Below are positions 25,213 to 33,940 of a DNA stretch of 64,000 nt, one piece after another. Origin of the DNA: Janthinobacterium rivuli (GTDB taxonomy: Bacteria > Pseudomonadota > Gammaproteobacteria > Burkholderiales > Burkholderiaceae_D); contig NZ_WFLJ01000006.1 of assembly GCF_009208735.1 (NCBI RefSeq), forward strand, positions 186,001 to 250,000, written 5' to 3'. Below the pieces are notes generated by a model. That model did no database searches. It was given only the letters and a program-made list of their open reading frames with translations, and was not told where the DNA came from. The stretch's first letter is position 1. The number at the start of each line of letters is the position of its first letter. A program made the translations under genes and the position numbers.

Positions 25213-26115
25213 TTATATTCGCCGGATGATCTTCTCGCCGAACAGGCCTTCCGGGCGCACCAGCAGGAACAGCAGGGCCAGCACATACGGGAACCAGCCT
25301 TCGATGCCGCCGCCCACCATGGGACCGAGATAGACTTCGGCCAGCTTTTCCGACGCGCCGATGATCAGGCCACCGACGATGGCGCCCGGCACCGAGGTAA
25401 AGCCGCCGAGGATCAGCACCGGCAGCGCTTTCAAGGCGATGAAGGTGAGGGCGAACTGCACGCCGTTGCGCGCGCCCCACAGCAAGCCGGCCACCATGGC
25501 CACCAGGCCCGCCACGCCCCACACCACGGCCCAGATGCGCTGCAGCGGAATGCCGACCGCCAGCGCCGCCTGGTGGTCGTCGGCGACGGCGCGCAGGGCG
25601 CGGCCCACCTTGGTTTTCGAGAACAGCAAGGCCAGGCAGATCACCAGCAGCGCGCAGATGCCGGCCGCCACCACGTCGAACTGCGAGATGATGATATTGA
25701 AATGCTCCATCAGGAAGGGCATCGGCACGTCTTCGATGGGCAGGTCCAGCTTGTGCACCTGCGAGCCCCACATCAGCTGCGCCAGGCCTTCGATGAAAAA
25801 GGTCAGGCCGATGGTGGCCATGAACAGCGTGATTTCGGGCTGGTTGACGAGCGGGCGCAACACCACTCTTTCAATCGCCATGCCCAGAGCTATCATGGTG
25901 AGCATCGTCAGCGGGATGGCCAGCCACAGCGACAGGCCGAACTTGTCCATGATGCCGACGCAGGTGAGGGCGGCGAAAAACACCATCGCTCCCTGCGCGA
26001 AATTGAATACGCCCGATGCCTTGTAGATCAGGACAAAACCGATCGCCACCAGCGCGTACATGACGCCCGACAGCAGGCCGCCGATCAGCACTTCAAAGAA
26101 AAAATTGATATTCAT
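25213..26115 (-). CDS. livH: Liv-type ABC transporter permease (LivH)
   Basis: A 300-residue inner-membrane permease with about eight helices. Conserved features are GLLSGVMYALVAIGFVLIYKA near the N-terminus, VFNFAQGAMVF, and ADDHQAALAVGIPLQRIW, the EAA-like loop that contacts the ATPases. ILGGFTSVPGAIVGGLIIG follows near the end. ATG 26115 (MNINFFFEV) is preceded by GAGGAA; the frame opening at 26163 would overlap livG. It lies 14 bases downstream of livG. Confidence 0.92.
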   Translation of the reverse strand: MNINFFFEVLIGGLLSGVMYALVAIGFVLIYKASGVFNFAQGAMVFFAALTCVGIMDKFGLSLWLAIPLTMLTMIALGMAIERVVLRPLVNQPEITLFMATIGLTFFIEGLAQLMWGSQVHKLDLPIEDVPMPFLMEHFNIIISQFDVVAAGICALLVICLALLFSKTKVGRALRAVADDHQAALAVGIPLQRIWAVVWGVAGLVAMVAGLLWGARNGVQFALTFIALKALPVLILGGFTSVPGAIVGGLIIGASEKLAEVYLGPMVGGGIEGWFPYVLALLFLLVRPEGLFGEKIIRRI

Positions 26116-26128
26116 TGCTATTCCTCGT

Positions 26129-26962
26129 CTAATGCGCCACGCCGAGATAGGCGTTGATGACATCCTGGTTGCTGCGCACCTCGTCGGGCGTGCCGTCGCC
26201 GATCTTCTTGCCGTAATCGAGCACCACCACCCGGTCGGAGATATCCATCACCACGCCCATGTCATGCTCGATCAGCACGATGGTCGTGCCCAGCTGGTCG
26301 TTGACGTCGAGGATGAAGCGGCACATGTCCTGCTTCTCTTCCACGTTCATGCCGGCCATCGGCTCGTCCAGCAGCAGGATGTCCGGTTCGGCCACCAGTG
26401 CGCGGCCCAGCTCCACGCGCTTTTGCAAGCCGTAGGGCAGGCGCCCCACGGGTGTCTTGCGGATGGCCTGGATTTCCAGGAAGTCGATGATTTCCTCGGC
26501 CTTCTTGCGGTGCTCGATTTCCTCGCGCCGCGCCGGGCCCCAGTACAGGGCTTGCAGCAGGAAATTCGACTTCATCTTCAGGTTGCGCCCCGTCATGATG
26601 TTGTCCAGCACCGTCATGCCCTTGAACAGGGCGATGTTCTGGAAGGTTCGCGCGATGCCGGACTTGGCGGCCTGGTAGCAGTCCATGCCGCGCCGGTGCT
26701 CGCCCCGGTAGATGATCTCGCCCTGCTGCGGACGGTACACGCCATTGATCACGTTGAGCATCGAGCTCTTGCCCGCGCCGTTCGGGCCGATGATGGCGCG
26801 GATTTCATGCTGTCTGACGTCGAACGAGATGTCGGTCAGGGCCTTGACGCCGCCGAACGACAGCGAGATGTTTTTCAGGTCGAGGATCACGGGACCCGTC
26901 TTGCGGGCCGTGCCGAAATGGGCGTCGGGTTCGTTCATTTGCATCGTGCTGTGCTCCATCAT
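26129..26962 (-). CDS. livG: Liv-type ABC transporter ATP-binding protein (LivG)
   Basis: The second ATPase of the importer, 277 residues. Walker A is GPNGAGKSS near residue 55, the signature-region LPYGLQKRVELGRAL replaces the usual LSYGQQR, and Walker B is ILLLDEPMAGMN. The switch His is in VLIEHDMGVVM. The start ATG 26962 overlaps the TGA of the ligase gene (ATGATG at 26962-26957); in-frame ATG 26959 is equally good. A longer reading frame reaching 28303 is an artefact of an open frame across the ligase gene. It is the second gene of the operon. Confidence 0.92.
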   Translation of the reverse strand: MMEHSTMQMNEPDAHFGTARKTGPVILDLKNISLSFGGVKALTDISFDVRQHEIRAIIGPNGAGKSSMLNVINGVYRPQQGEIIYRGEHRRGMDCYQAAKSGIARTFQNIALFKGMTVLDNIMTGRNLKMKSNFLLQALYWGPARREEIEHRKKAEEIIDFLEIQAIRKTPVGRLPYGLQKRVELGRALVAEPDILLLDEPMAGMNVEEKQDMCRFILDVNDQLGTTIVLIEHDMGVVMDISDRVVVLDYGKKIGDGTPDEVRSNQDVINAYLGVAH

Positions 26963-28914
26963 GCGGCCAGGCTTTGGGGCCGGTACGTTTTGCTGTCCCA
27001 GATCTGCAGGTCGGCGCTGGTTGAACCGGTGCGGCCGTCCTCGAATTTCACCTGGGTCTCGATGTATTGCGTTGCCTTGCCCTCGTACAGGGCGGAAATG
27101 AGCACCGCGTATTTTTCGGCGATGAATTTTCGGCGTACCTTGCGCGTGCGCGTCAGCTCGTCGTCGTCCGGGTCGAGTTCCTTGTGCAGCACGAGGAAGC
27201 GGTGCACCTGCGTGCGGTCCATCAAGGGGTCGGCCGCCAGTTCCGCGTTGACCTGCTCGATGCAGTCGCGGATCAGGCCATACGTCTCGGCGCGCGCCGC
27301 CAGGTCGGTGTAGCCCGAATAGGCGATGCCGCGCCGCTCGGACCAGTTGCCCACCGCTTCGATGTCGATGTTGATGAAGGCGCACACCTGGTCGCGCGCA
27401 TGGCCGAAGGCCACCACTTCCTTGATGAAGGGGAAGAACTTGAGCTTGTTTTCGATGTAGTTGGGCGCGAAGATGGCGCCGCACGTCAGCTTGCCCACGT
27501 CGGCCGCGCGGTCGATGATTTTCAGGTGGCCTTCGCCGTCGAACACGCCCGCGTCGCCCGTATGAAAGTAGCCGTCGGCGTCGATCACTTCGGCGGTGGC
27601 GTCGGGACGCTTGAAGTAGCCGCTCATGGTGGCGGGCGACTTGACCAGCACTTCGCCATTGGCCGCCAGCTTGACTTCCACGCCCGGCGCCGGCAAGCCG
27701 ACGCTGTCGAACTTGATATTGCCATCCGGTTGCAGACACACATAGGCGCAGGTTTCGGTGGAACCGTACAACTGCTTGAGATTGACGCCGATGGAGCGGT
27801 AGAAGCGGAACAGGTCGGGGCCGATGGCGGCGCCGGCCGTGTAGGCGACGCGCACGCGCGACAGTCCCAGCACGTTTTTCAGGGGGCCGTAGACGAGCAG
27901 TTCGCCCAATTTGTAGCTGAGGCGGTCCGCCAGCGGAACGGGCTTGCCATCCAGGATCTGCGCGCCGCAGCGCTTGGCCACGTCCATGAAATGGCTGAAC
28001 ATGTGGCGCTTGATGCTGCTGGCGTCTTCCATGCGTATCATCACGCTGGTGAGCATGTTCTCGAACACGCGCGGCGGCGCGAAGTAGCATGTCGGGCCGA
28101 TTTCGCGCATGTCGATCATCACCGTGTCGCCCGATTCGGGGCAGTTGACGGTGAAGCCGGCCACCATGGCCTGCGCCAGCGAGAACAGGCAGTCGCCGAC
28201 CCACGCCATGGGCAGGTAGGACAGGATGTCTTCCTCGTCCGTCAGCTTGTCGAAGGCCACGCCGCCAACGCCTGCGGCCAGCAGCGCCGTGTGGCTCTGG
28301 CACACGCCCTTCGGTTTGCCCGTGGTGCCCGAGGTGTACAGGATGACGGCCGAATCGCTGCCACTGCCTGCCGCCACGGCGGCGTCGAAGAAGCCCGGGT
28401 GTTCGCGGTCATAGGCCCTGCCCAGCACCTGCAGGGCGGCAAAGGACATCAGTTCCGGCTGGCGGTAATGGCGCATGCCCCGTTCGTCGTCGTAGGCGAT
28501 GTGGGCGACGTGCGGATACAGGGCCTTGAGTTCGAGCAGCTTGTCGACCTGCTCCTGGTCTTCGACGATGGCGTAGCGGATTTCCGCATCCTGCAGCACA
28601 TAGGCCATGTCGGCGGCCGGCGCGTCCTGGTACAGTGGCACGGGCACGCCGCCCAGGCTTTGCGCCGCCAGCATGGCCCAGTACAGGCGGGGACGGTTGT
28701 CGCCGATGATGGCCAGGTTCATGCCGCGCTGGAAGCCGATGGCGGCCAGGCCGCAGGCCAGCGCGCGCACCTCGTCGTTGACCTCGCGCCAGGTCCAGGT
28801 TTGCCAGATGCCCAGGTGTTTTTCGCGAAAGGCGGGCTTGTCGGATCGTGCTGTCCCGTGTTGCAATAAGCGCCGCGGAAAAGTCGGCATGGCTGCTGTG
28901 GTATTCGTTTGCAC
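26959..28914 (-). CDS. AMP-dependent acyl-CoA synthetase (long-chain fatty-acid-CoA ligase type)
   Basis: Activates a carboxylic acid to its CoA thioester through an acyl-adenylate. From the GTG start at 28914 the protein has about 651 residues. Conserved motifs are the phosphate loop ILYTSGTTGKPKGVC, YGSTETCAYVCL (A5), YFHTGDAGVFDGEGHL (A7/A8) and the C-terminal RRKFIAEKY. The fold matches FadD15-like ligases that often accompany HAAT transporters in betaproteobacteria. GTG 28914 has AGGGAG six bases upstream; ATG 28890 and an open frame to 28995 are alternatives. It is the first gene of the leftward operon and diverges from the Crp/Fnr gene. The acid substrate is unknown. Confidence 0.88.
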   Translation of the reverse strand: MQTNTTAAMPTFPRRLLQHGTARSDKPAFREKHLGIWQTWTWREVNDEVRALACGLAAIGFQRGMNLAIIGDNRPRLYWAMLAAQSLGGVPVPLYQDAPAADMAYVLQDAEIRYAIVEDQEQVDKLLELKALYPHVAHIAYDDERGMRHYRQPELMSFAALQVLGRAYDREHPGFFDAAVAAGSGSDSAVILYTSGTTGKPKGVCQSHTALLAAGVGGVAFDKLTDEEDILSYLPMAWVGDCLFSLAQAMVAGFTVNCPESGDTVMIDMREIGPTCYFAPPRVFENMLTSVMIRMEDASSIKRHMFSHFMDVAKRCGAQILDGKPVPLADRLSYKLGELLVYGPLKNVLGLSRVRVAYTAGAAIGPDLFRFYRSIGVNLKQLYGSTETCAYVCLQPDGNIKFDSVGLPAPGVEVKLAANGEVLVKSPATMSGYFKRPDATAEVIDADGYFHTGDAGVFDGEGHLKIIDRAADVGKLTCGAIFAPNYIENKLKFFPFIKEVVAFGHARDQVCAFINIDIEAVGNWSERRGIAYSGYTDLAARAETYGLIRDCIEQVNAELAADPLMDRTQVHRFLVLHKELDPDDDELTRTRKVRRKFIAEKYAVLISALYEGKATQYIETQVKFEDGRTGSTSADLQIWDSKTYRPQSLAA

Positions 28915-29070
28915 CAGTGTCTCCCTGTTGCTTGTCTCAGGCTCCACCTCGTTGGATGGCGCTCTGTGTTTTTTATGGTTCAGGCGTTTGTGCAATGATA
29001 GTAGCTTGCGTTAGTTTGCCGAGTTGTCTTTTCGGGGACATTTACCCACTTTTCGATGGTGCATCGCACA

Positions 29071-29769
29071 ATGACCTACCCTGATATCAGCCTCAAGGAT
29101 GCCGTGCGCGCGGCCAACTGGGCGCAGCTGCTCGACCCCGCGCAAATGGCCCGCGTCGAGGCGGACGTGTTCGAAACCTTCGTGCCGAAAGGCGGCTTTG
29201 TCTGCCGCAAGGGCGAGCCGGTGGACAACTGGATCGGCGTCATCAGCGGCATGGTCAAGATGAATAATTTTTCCGCCTCCGGCAAGGCCATGACCTTCAT
29301 CGGCGTACCGCCCGGCAGCTGGTTCGGCGAAGGTTCATTGCTGAAGAATGAAATCCGCAAATACGACACCATGGCCCTGCGCGACACGCGCGTGGCGCGC
29401 CTGCCCGGCGCCACCTTCCACTGGCTGCTGGAAACGAGCTTGCCATTCACGCGCTTCCTGCTGATGCAGCTCAATGAGCGCCTGGGACAGTTCATCGGCA
29501 TGGTGGAAAACGAGCGCCTGCTGGACCTGAACACGCGCGTGGCGCGCTGCCTGGCATCGATGTTCAATTCGCACTTGTACCCCGGCGTCGATACGCTGGT
29601 GCAGCTGTCGCAGGAGGAAATCGGCCTGCTGTCCGGTTCTTCGCGCCAGCGCGCCAACCAGGCCTTGCAGGTGCTGGAAAAGAAAGGCTTGCTGCGCCTC
29701 GATTACGGCGGCATCCGCGTGCTGGATCTGGAAGGCTTGCGCCGCTACGAGGCCGATGATGCCATCTGA
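29071..29769 (+). CDS. Crp/Fnr-family transcriptional regulator
   Basis: A 232-residue regulator with an N-terminal cyclic-nucleotide-type barrel (about 25-140) and a winged helix (about 160-225) containing LSQEEIGLLSGSSRQRANQALQ as recognition segment. The barrel has FGEGSLLKNEIRKYDTMAL where true cAMP binders carry an Arg-Ser/Thr-Ala cluster, so cAMP is unlikely to be the ligand. There is no cysteine cluster of the Fnr type either. Starts at 29056 and 29071 are both possible; 29071 gives the family-like MTYPD opening. It diverges from the transporter/ligase operon and overlaps the DUF4132 gene, so both are candidate targets. Confidence 0.88.
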   Translation: MTYPDISLKDAVRAANWAQLLDPAQMARVEADVFETFVPKGGFVCRKGEPVDNWIGVISGMVKMNNFSASGKAMTFIGVPPGSWFGEGSLLKNEIRKYDTMALRDTRVARLPGATFHWLLETSLPFTRFLLMQLNERLGQFIGMVENERLLDLNTRVARCLASMFNSHLYPGVDTLVQLSQEEIGLLSGSSRQRANQALQVLEKKGLLRLDYGGIRVLDLEGLRRYEADDAI

Positions 29770-31828
29770 AACCACCCGTGCCGCAGCGCTGCGCGTGCGC
29801 CTCGACGGCGGCTTTGTCGAGCATGCGCGATTCACGGGGCCGCCGGTCGATTTCAAGGACTGGACACCCGAAGAACTGGGCGCCGTCTGGGGTGCCTTGC
29901 ACCGCGCGGCGCGCTTCGGCCATGACGACATCGCGCGGTTTGATCTGGCGCAGGCGCTGTTGGAGCAGGTGACTGAGGCCGGGCTGGCGCCGTTGCTGGC
30001 CGGCGAGATGTTCCTCGATGCGCTGGACGCGGCCAGCGATTACAACCGGGAATGGGAGTATGTCATCGGCTGCCTGGCCTGCCTGCAGGGCGAGGCACCG
30101 GCAGGCACGGCGGCACAGGCGCGGCGCATTCTCGGCAAAACCTCGGGCTGGGCCGAGCGGCCCTACCAGGCTTACCTGCTGGCGCGCCTTGCTGGCGGCG
30201 ACGCCCCAGCGCAATTTGCGCAGGCAATGGAGGAGCGTCACGCCCACTATCCGATGCCATTGACCTTGCAGGAATTGGAACTGCTGCCGCAACTGGCGCA
30301 AGCGTCCCTGCTGGCGCTGGCCGGCTCGCGCTACAGCGGCCACTGGAACCGCGACAGTATCGGCGAGGCCGATCCCGCCGCCGTGCTGGCCGACGATGCG
30401 GCGTATGTAGCTTTTGCGCGCACGATGCTGGAACAGGCGGCACGCCATCTCGCCGCCATCCATGACGGCGGCGTGCCGTATGCGGCCGATGCCGCCTTTG
30501 CCACGGCAGACTCCCCGGTGCTGGCGCGCGCCGCGCGGGTCGCCGCCTATCGCGATGATGCATGGTTCAGGCCCGTGATCACCGTCTTGCTGCCTTTGGC
30601 ATGCGTCGCGCCCGGCGTGGCCAAGAGTGCGCCGTCGCAGTCGTTGGCGATGGCGCTGGGCCATGCGGTGGAAACCATCCCCACGCCGGAAAGCTTGCTG
30701 GCCCTGCGCACGGCGCTGGCGCAGGTCCGCCATGCGGGCATCCGCAAGAAGCTGGAACGCAATCTGAAGCCGGCCGAACGGGCGCTGGCCGAACGGCCCG
30801 ATATCGCCTGGAGGGGCGGCATGCCCGGCCCCATGGGCAAGCGGCGCCAGGCCATGCTGGCGCGCCGCCTGGAAGCGGGCTATGCCAGCGATGTGCGTCT
30901 GGGCCTGGATCAATGGCGCGCCCTGCGCGACGATGCCGATATCGATACGGTGGCGCGCGCGCTGGTGTGGCGCACGGGCGAGGGCCAGGCTTTCATGCTC
31001 GATGGCGAGGGTGCCATCGATGCATGGGGGCAGCCGGCGGACGTGCCGCTACAGGGAGAAGGGGAGATCGGCCTGTGGCACCCCTTGCACGCCAGCGGGG
31101 AGCAGCGCGCCGCCTGGCAGGCCCTGGTCACACGGCGGCGCGTGCGCCAGCCGCTGCGCCAGGTGTATCGTGAAATATATGCACCGCCCGGCGACGGCAG
31201 CGCCCCATTTGCCGGTTACCAGCTGTCGCTGCCTACCCTGCTGGGACTGGCCCGCCGCGAAGGCTGGCGGCTGGACGACGATGAAGGCCTGTCGCGCCAG
31301 TTCGGCGCCTGGCGCGTATTGCTGCGCCTCGAGGGACGCGTCTATCCAGGCGCGGGCGGCGCCTGCACGTCCAACGGGCTGGCACCCGCGCAAATGCTGC
31401 CGCTGGCGCCCGTGGCCTATTCGGAAGCGTGCCGCGCGGTGGATCTGCTGGTCAGCGCCAGCGCGCTGGCGCTGGTGGAAGACGGGCAAAGCGTGCAGCG
31501 CGAAGAACGCCTGTTTTACCTGGCCAACCTGGCTCCGGGGCCGATGGCTGGCATGCGGCGCGCCGTGCTGGAACAGGTATTCGCGCAGCAGATCGAGGAT
31601 GGCCGAATGGCGCTCGAAGCGCGCCACCTGATGGTTGGCAGGCACGCGATCCACCTGACCACCGGCAGGGTCACGCTGGACGGCGCCGAGGTGGCGACCG
31701 AGGCGGTCGCGAAGGGGAACAAGCTGGGCGCCGTGCCGTGGCTGCCCTACGACGAGGCGCTGCTGGAAAAAATCGTCGCCACCGCCGGGGTGCTGCTGGC
31801 GCTGCACCGAGTGCAGCCCGGCGGCTAA
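29756..31828 (+). CDS. DUF4132 domain-containing protein
   Basis: A 690-residue, mostly helical cytoplasmic protein. The C-terminal third matches DUF4132 (related to E. coli MolR): LWHPLHASGEQRAAWQAL near 440, then RRVRQPLRQVYREIYAPP, the family hallmark. The end of the domain is marked by HLTTGRVTLDG and a closing LPYDEALLEKIVATAGVLLA. No enzyme motif is visible. The reading frame starts inside the crp/fnr gene (ATGATG at 29756, overlap 14 bases), so the two are translated together. The product's function is unknown; some family members carry a WGR domain, absent here. Confidence 0.75.
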   Translation: MMPSETTRAAALRVRLDGGFVEHARFTGPPVDFKDWTPEELGAVWGALHRAARFGHDDIARFDLAQALLEQVTEAGLAPLLAGEMFLDALDAASDYNREWEYVIGCLACLQGEAPAGTAAQARRILGKTSGWAERPYQAYLLARLAGGDAPAQFAQAMEERHAHYPMPLTLQELELLPQLAQASLLALAGSRYSGHWNRDSIGEADPAAVLADDAAYVAFARTMLEQAARHLAAIHDGGVPYAADAAFATADSPVLARAARVAAYRDDAWFRPVITVLLPLACVAPGVAKSAPSQSLAMALGHAVETIPTPESLLALRTALAQVRHAGIRKKLERNLKPAERALAERPDIAWRGGMPGPMGKRRQAMLARRLEAGYASDVRLGLDQWRALRDDADIDTVARALVWRTGEGQAFMLDGEGAIDAWGQPADVPLQGEGEIGLWHPLHASGEQRAAWQALVTRRRVRQPLRQVYREIYAPPGDGSAPFAGYQLSLPTLLGLARREGWRLDDDEGLSRQFGAWRVLLRLEGRVYPGAGGACTSNGLAPAQMLPLAPVAYSEACRAVDLLVSASALALVEDGQSVQREERLFYLANLAPGPMAGMRRAVLEQVFAQQIEDGRMALEARHLMVGRHAIHLTTGRVTLDGAEVATEAVAKGNKLGAVPWLPYDEALLEKIVATAGVLLALHRVQPGG

Positions 31829-31874
31829 TCGCGGTATCATAGGCACTTCCCAGCACCGCTCCATTTTCGCTCCC

Positions 31875-33686
31875 ATGCAGACACCTGACCAAGCCACTCC
31901 CGCCTCCCGTTTGTCGCAACTGCGCAGCGCCATGCGCGCGCAGCATATCGACGCCTGCATCGTGCCCTCGGCCGACCCGCATTTGTCCGAGTACCTGCCG
32001 GCCCGCTGGCAGGGCCGCGAGTGGCTGTCGGGCTTTACGGGTTCGGTCGGCACCCTGGTCGTGACGCAGGATTTCGCCGGCGTGTGGACCGATGGCCGCT
32101 ACTGGGAGCAGGCGGAAGATGAACTGGCCGGCAGCGGCATCGTCCTGAAGAAAATCCCGTCCGGCGCCAGCGTGCTGTATATCGACTGGCTGGGCGAGAC
32201 CATGCGGCCGGGGCAGACGGTGGCCGTCGACGGCGCCGTGCTGGGCCTGGCCAATGCGCGCCTGCTGCAGCAGGCGCTGGGCGCGCACGTGACCCTGCGC
32301 ACGGACACCGATGTGCTGCAAGCCGTGTGGCCGGATCGCCCGGCCATGCCCGCCGCCCCCGTGGTTGAACATGTGGCCGCGTATCCATCGCTGTCGCGCA
32401 TGGAAAAACTGGCGGCCCTGCGCGCCGGCATGGCGGCGCATGGCGCCAGCCACCATGTGATTTCCACCCTCGACGACATCGCGTATCTGTTCAACCTGCG
32501 CGGCGCCGACGTCAACTACAACCCCGTCTTCCTCGCGCATGCGCTGGTGGGCCCCGAGCGCGCCACCCTGTTCGTCGCCGACGGCAAGGTGCCGGCGTCC
32601 CTGCGCGCCACCCTGGAGAGCGAAGGCGTGGACGTGGCCGCGTACGACCGCACCGCGGCTGCGCTGGCCGCCCTGCCGGCCGGCGCGACCCTGCTGCTCG
32701 ATCCGCGCCGCATCACCTTCGGCACGCGCCAGGCCGTGGCCGAGGGCGTGCAGGTGGTCGAAGCCATCAACCCGACCACCCTGGCCAAGTCGCGCAAGAC
32801 GGATGCCGAAGCGGCGCACGTGCGCGCCGCCATGGAGCAGGATGGCGCCGCCCTGTGCGAATTTTTCAGCTGGCTGGACGCCACCCTGGCCGACCCGCAA
32901 CGCGCACCGTTGACGGAAATCGGCGTCGACGAACACCTGACGGCCGCGCGCGCCCGCCGCGCGCACTTTGTCAGCCCCAGTTTCGGCACCATCGCCGGCT
33001 TCAATGCGCATGGCGCCATCATGCATTACCACGCGCATGCGGGTAGCGAGGCCACCATCGAAGGCGACGGCTTGCTGCTGATCGACTCGGGCGGCCAGTA
33101 CTGGGGCGGCACCACGGACATCACGCGCGTGGTCCCCGTCGGCACGATCACGGCCGAACACAAGCGCGATTTCACGCTGGTCTTGCGCAGCATGATCGCC
33201 CTGTCGCGCGCGCAGTTCCCGCGCGGCGTGAAGTCGCCCATGCTCGATTCCATCGCCCGCGCGCCCCTGTGGGCCGAAGGCATCGACTTTGGCCACGGCA
33301 CGGGCCATGGCGTGGGCTTTTTCCTCAACGTCCACGAAGGGCCGCAATCGATTTCGCAGTCCGCCATGCCGGAGCCGCAGACGGCCATGGAGATCGGCAT
33401 GATCACTTCCATCGAGCCAGGCATCTACCGTCCCGGCCAGTGGGGCATCCGCATCGAGAACCTGGTGCTGAATGTACCGGCGGGGACAACGCAATTCGGA
33501 GAATTCCTGCGCTTCGAAACCTTGACCCTGTGCCCGATCGACACGCGCTGCGTGGAACGCTCGCTGTTGCGCGACGACGAGGCGGCCTGGCTGAACGACT
33601 ACCACGCCACCGTGCGCGCGCGTCTGGCGCCGCACTTGACCGGCGACACGCTGGCGTGGCTGGAACAGCGCACGGGAGCCATCTGA
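31875..33686 (+). CDS. pepP: aminopeptidase P (Xaa-Pro aminopeptidase), M24 family
   Basis: Removes N-terminal residues preceding proline. The 603-residue protein has two creatinase-like N-terminal domains (about 10-300) and a C-terminal pita-bread domain. The metal ligands appear in order: Asp in LLLIDSGGQYWGGTTDITR, His in FGHGTGHGVG, Glu in TSIEPGIY and Glu in GIRIENLVLN. Length and domain plan match the long, eukaryote-like (XPNPEP1) type rather than 440-residue E. coli PepP. It overlaps the next small gene at TGATG, so they are probably coupled. Confidence 0.93.
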   Translation: MQTPDQATPASRLSQLRSAMRAQHIDACIVPSADPHLSEYLPARWQGREWLSGFTGSVGTLVVTQDFAGVWTDGRYWEQAEDELAGSGIVLKKIPSGASVLYIDWLGETMRPGQTVAVDGAVLGLANARLLQQALGAHVTLRTDTDVLQAVWPDRPAMPAAPVVEHVAAYPSLSRMEKLAALRAGMAAHGASHHVISTLDDIAYLFNLRGADVNYNPVFLAHALVGPERATLFVADGKVPASLRATLESEGVDVAAYDRTAAALAALPAGATLLLDPRRITFGTRQAVAEGVQVVEAINPTTLAKSRKTDAEAAHVRAAMEQDGAALCEFFSWLDATLADPQRAPLTEIGVDEHLTAARARRAHFVSPSFGTIAGFNAHGAIMHYHAHAGSEATIEGDGLLLIDSGGQYWGGTTDITRVVPVGTITAEHKRDFTLVLRSMIALSRAQFPRGVKSPMLDSIARAPLWAEGIDFGHGTGHGVGFFLNVHEGPQSISQSAMPEPQTAMEIGMITSIEPGIYRPGQWGIRIENLVLNVPAGTTQFGEFLRFETLTLCPIDTRCVERSLLRDDEAAWLNDYHATVRARLAPHLTGDTLAWLEQRTGAI

Positions 33687-33940
33687 TGCGCTCGACCCGC
33701 GCCACGTCCGCCATCGAGCGGCTCAAGGAACGCACCGGCCATCGCCTCTACACGATGGCGCGCACGGGCGATGAACTGTTCTTTCTCACGGAAGGCCCCG
33801 GCTTGCCGCCTTTGTGCCCGCCGCTGGAACTGGACGCCTTCGTCGCCTTCGTCAATGGCCTGGGACCGCAAAAGGCGCGCCGCGTCAGCAAGCTCGATGT
33901 GGCGTTTGAAAAGCAGCTGACGAAAAAGCCGCAGGACTAA
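33686..33940 (+). CDS. small unknown protein, 84 residues
   Basis: Starts at ATG 33686, overlapping the aminopeptidase stop by one base, and ends directly before the MgtC-type gene. The sequence is basic at both ends with a central acidic/hydrophobic stretch LPPLCPPLELDAFVAFVNGLG. I do not recognise it. Translational coupling on both sides and the lack of a sensible alternative frame support it as a real gene. It may be a local adaptor or a lineage-specific protein. Confidence 0.6.
   Translation: MRSTRATSAIERLKERTGHRLYTMARTGDELFFLTEGPGLPPLCPPLELDAFVAFVNGLGPQKARRVSKLDVAFEKQLTKKPQD

Noticed and set aside
24073-26157. 694-residue frame antisense to livM and livH
   Set aside because: It spans two permease genes plus a REP-like element and has shadow-type composition.
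26129-28303. 724-residue single frame containing livG
   Set aside because: Only the last 277 residues are protein-like; the front part is the ligase gene read in a wrong frame on the same strand.
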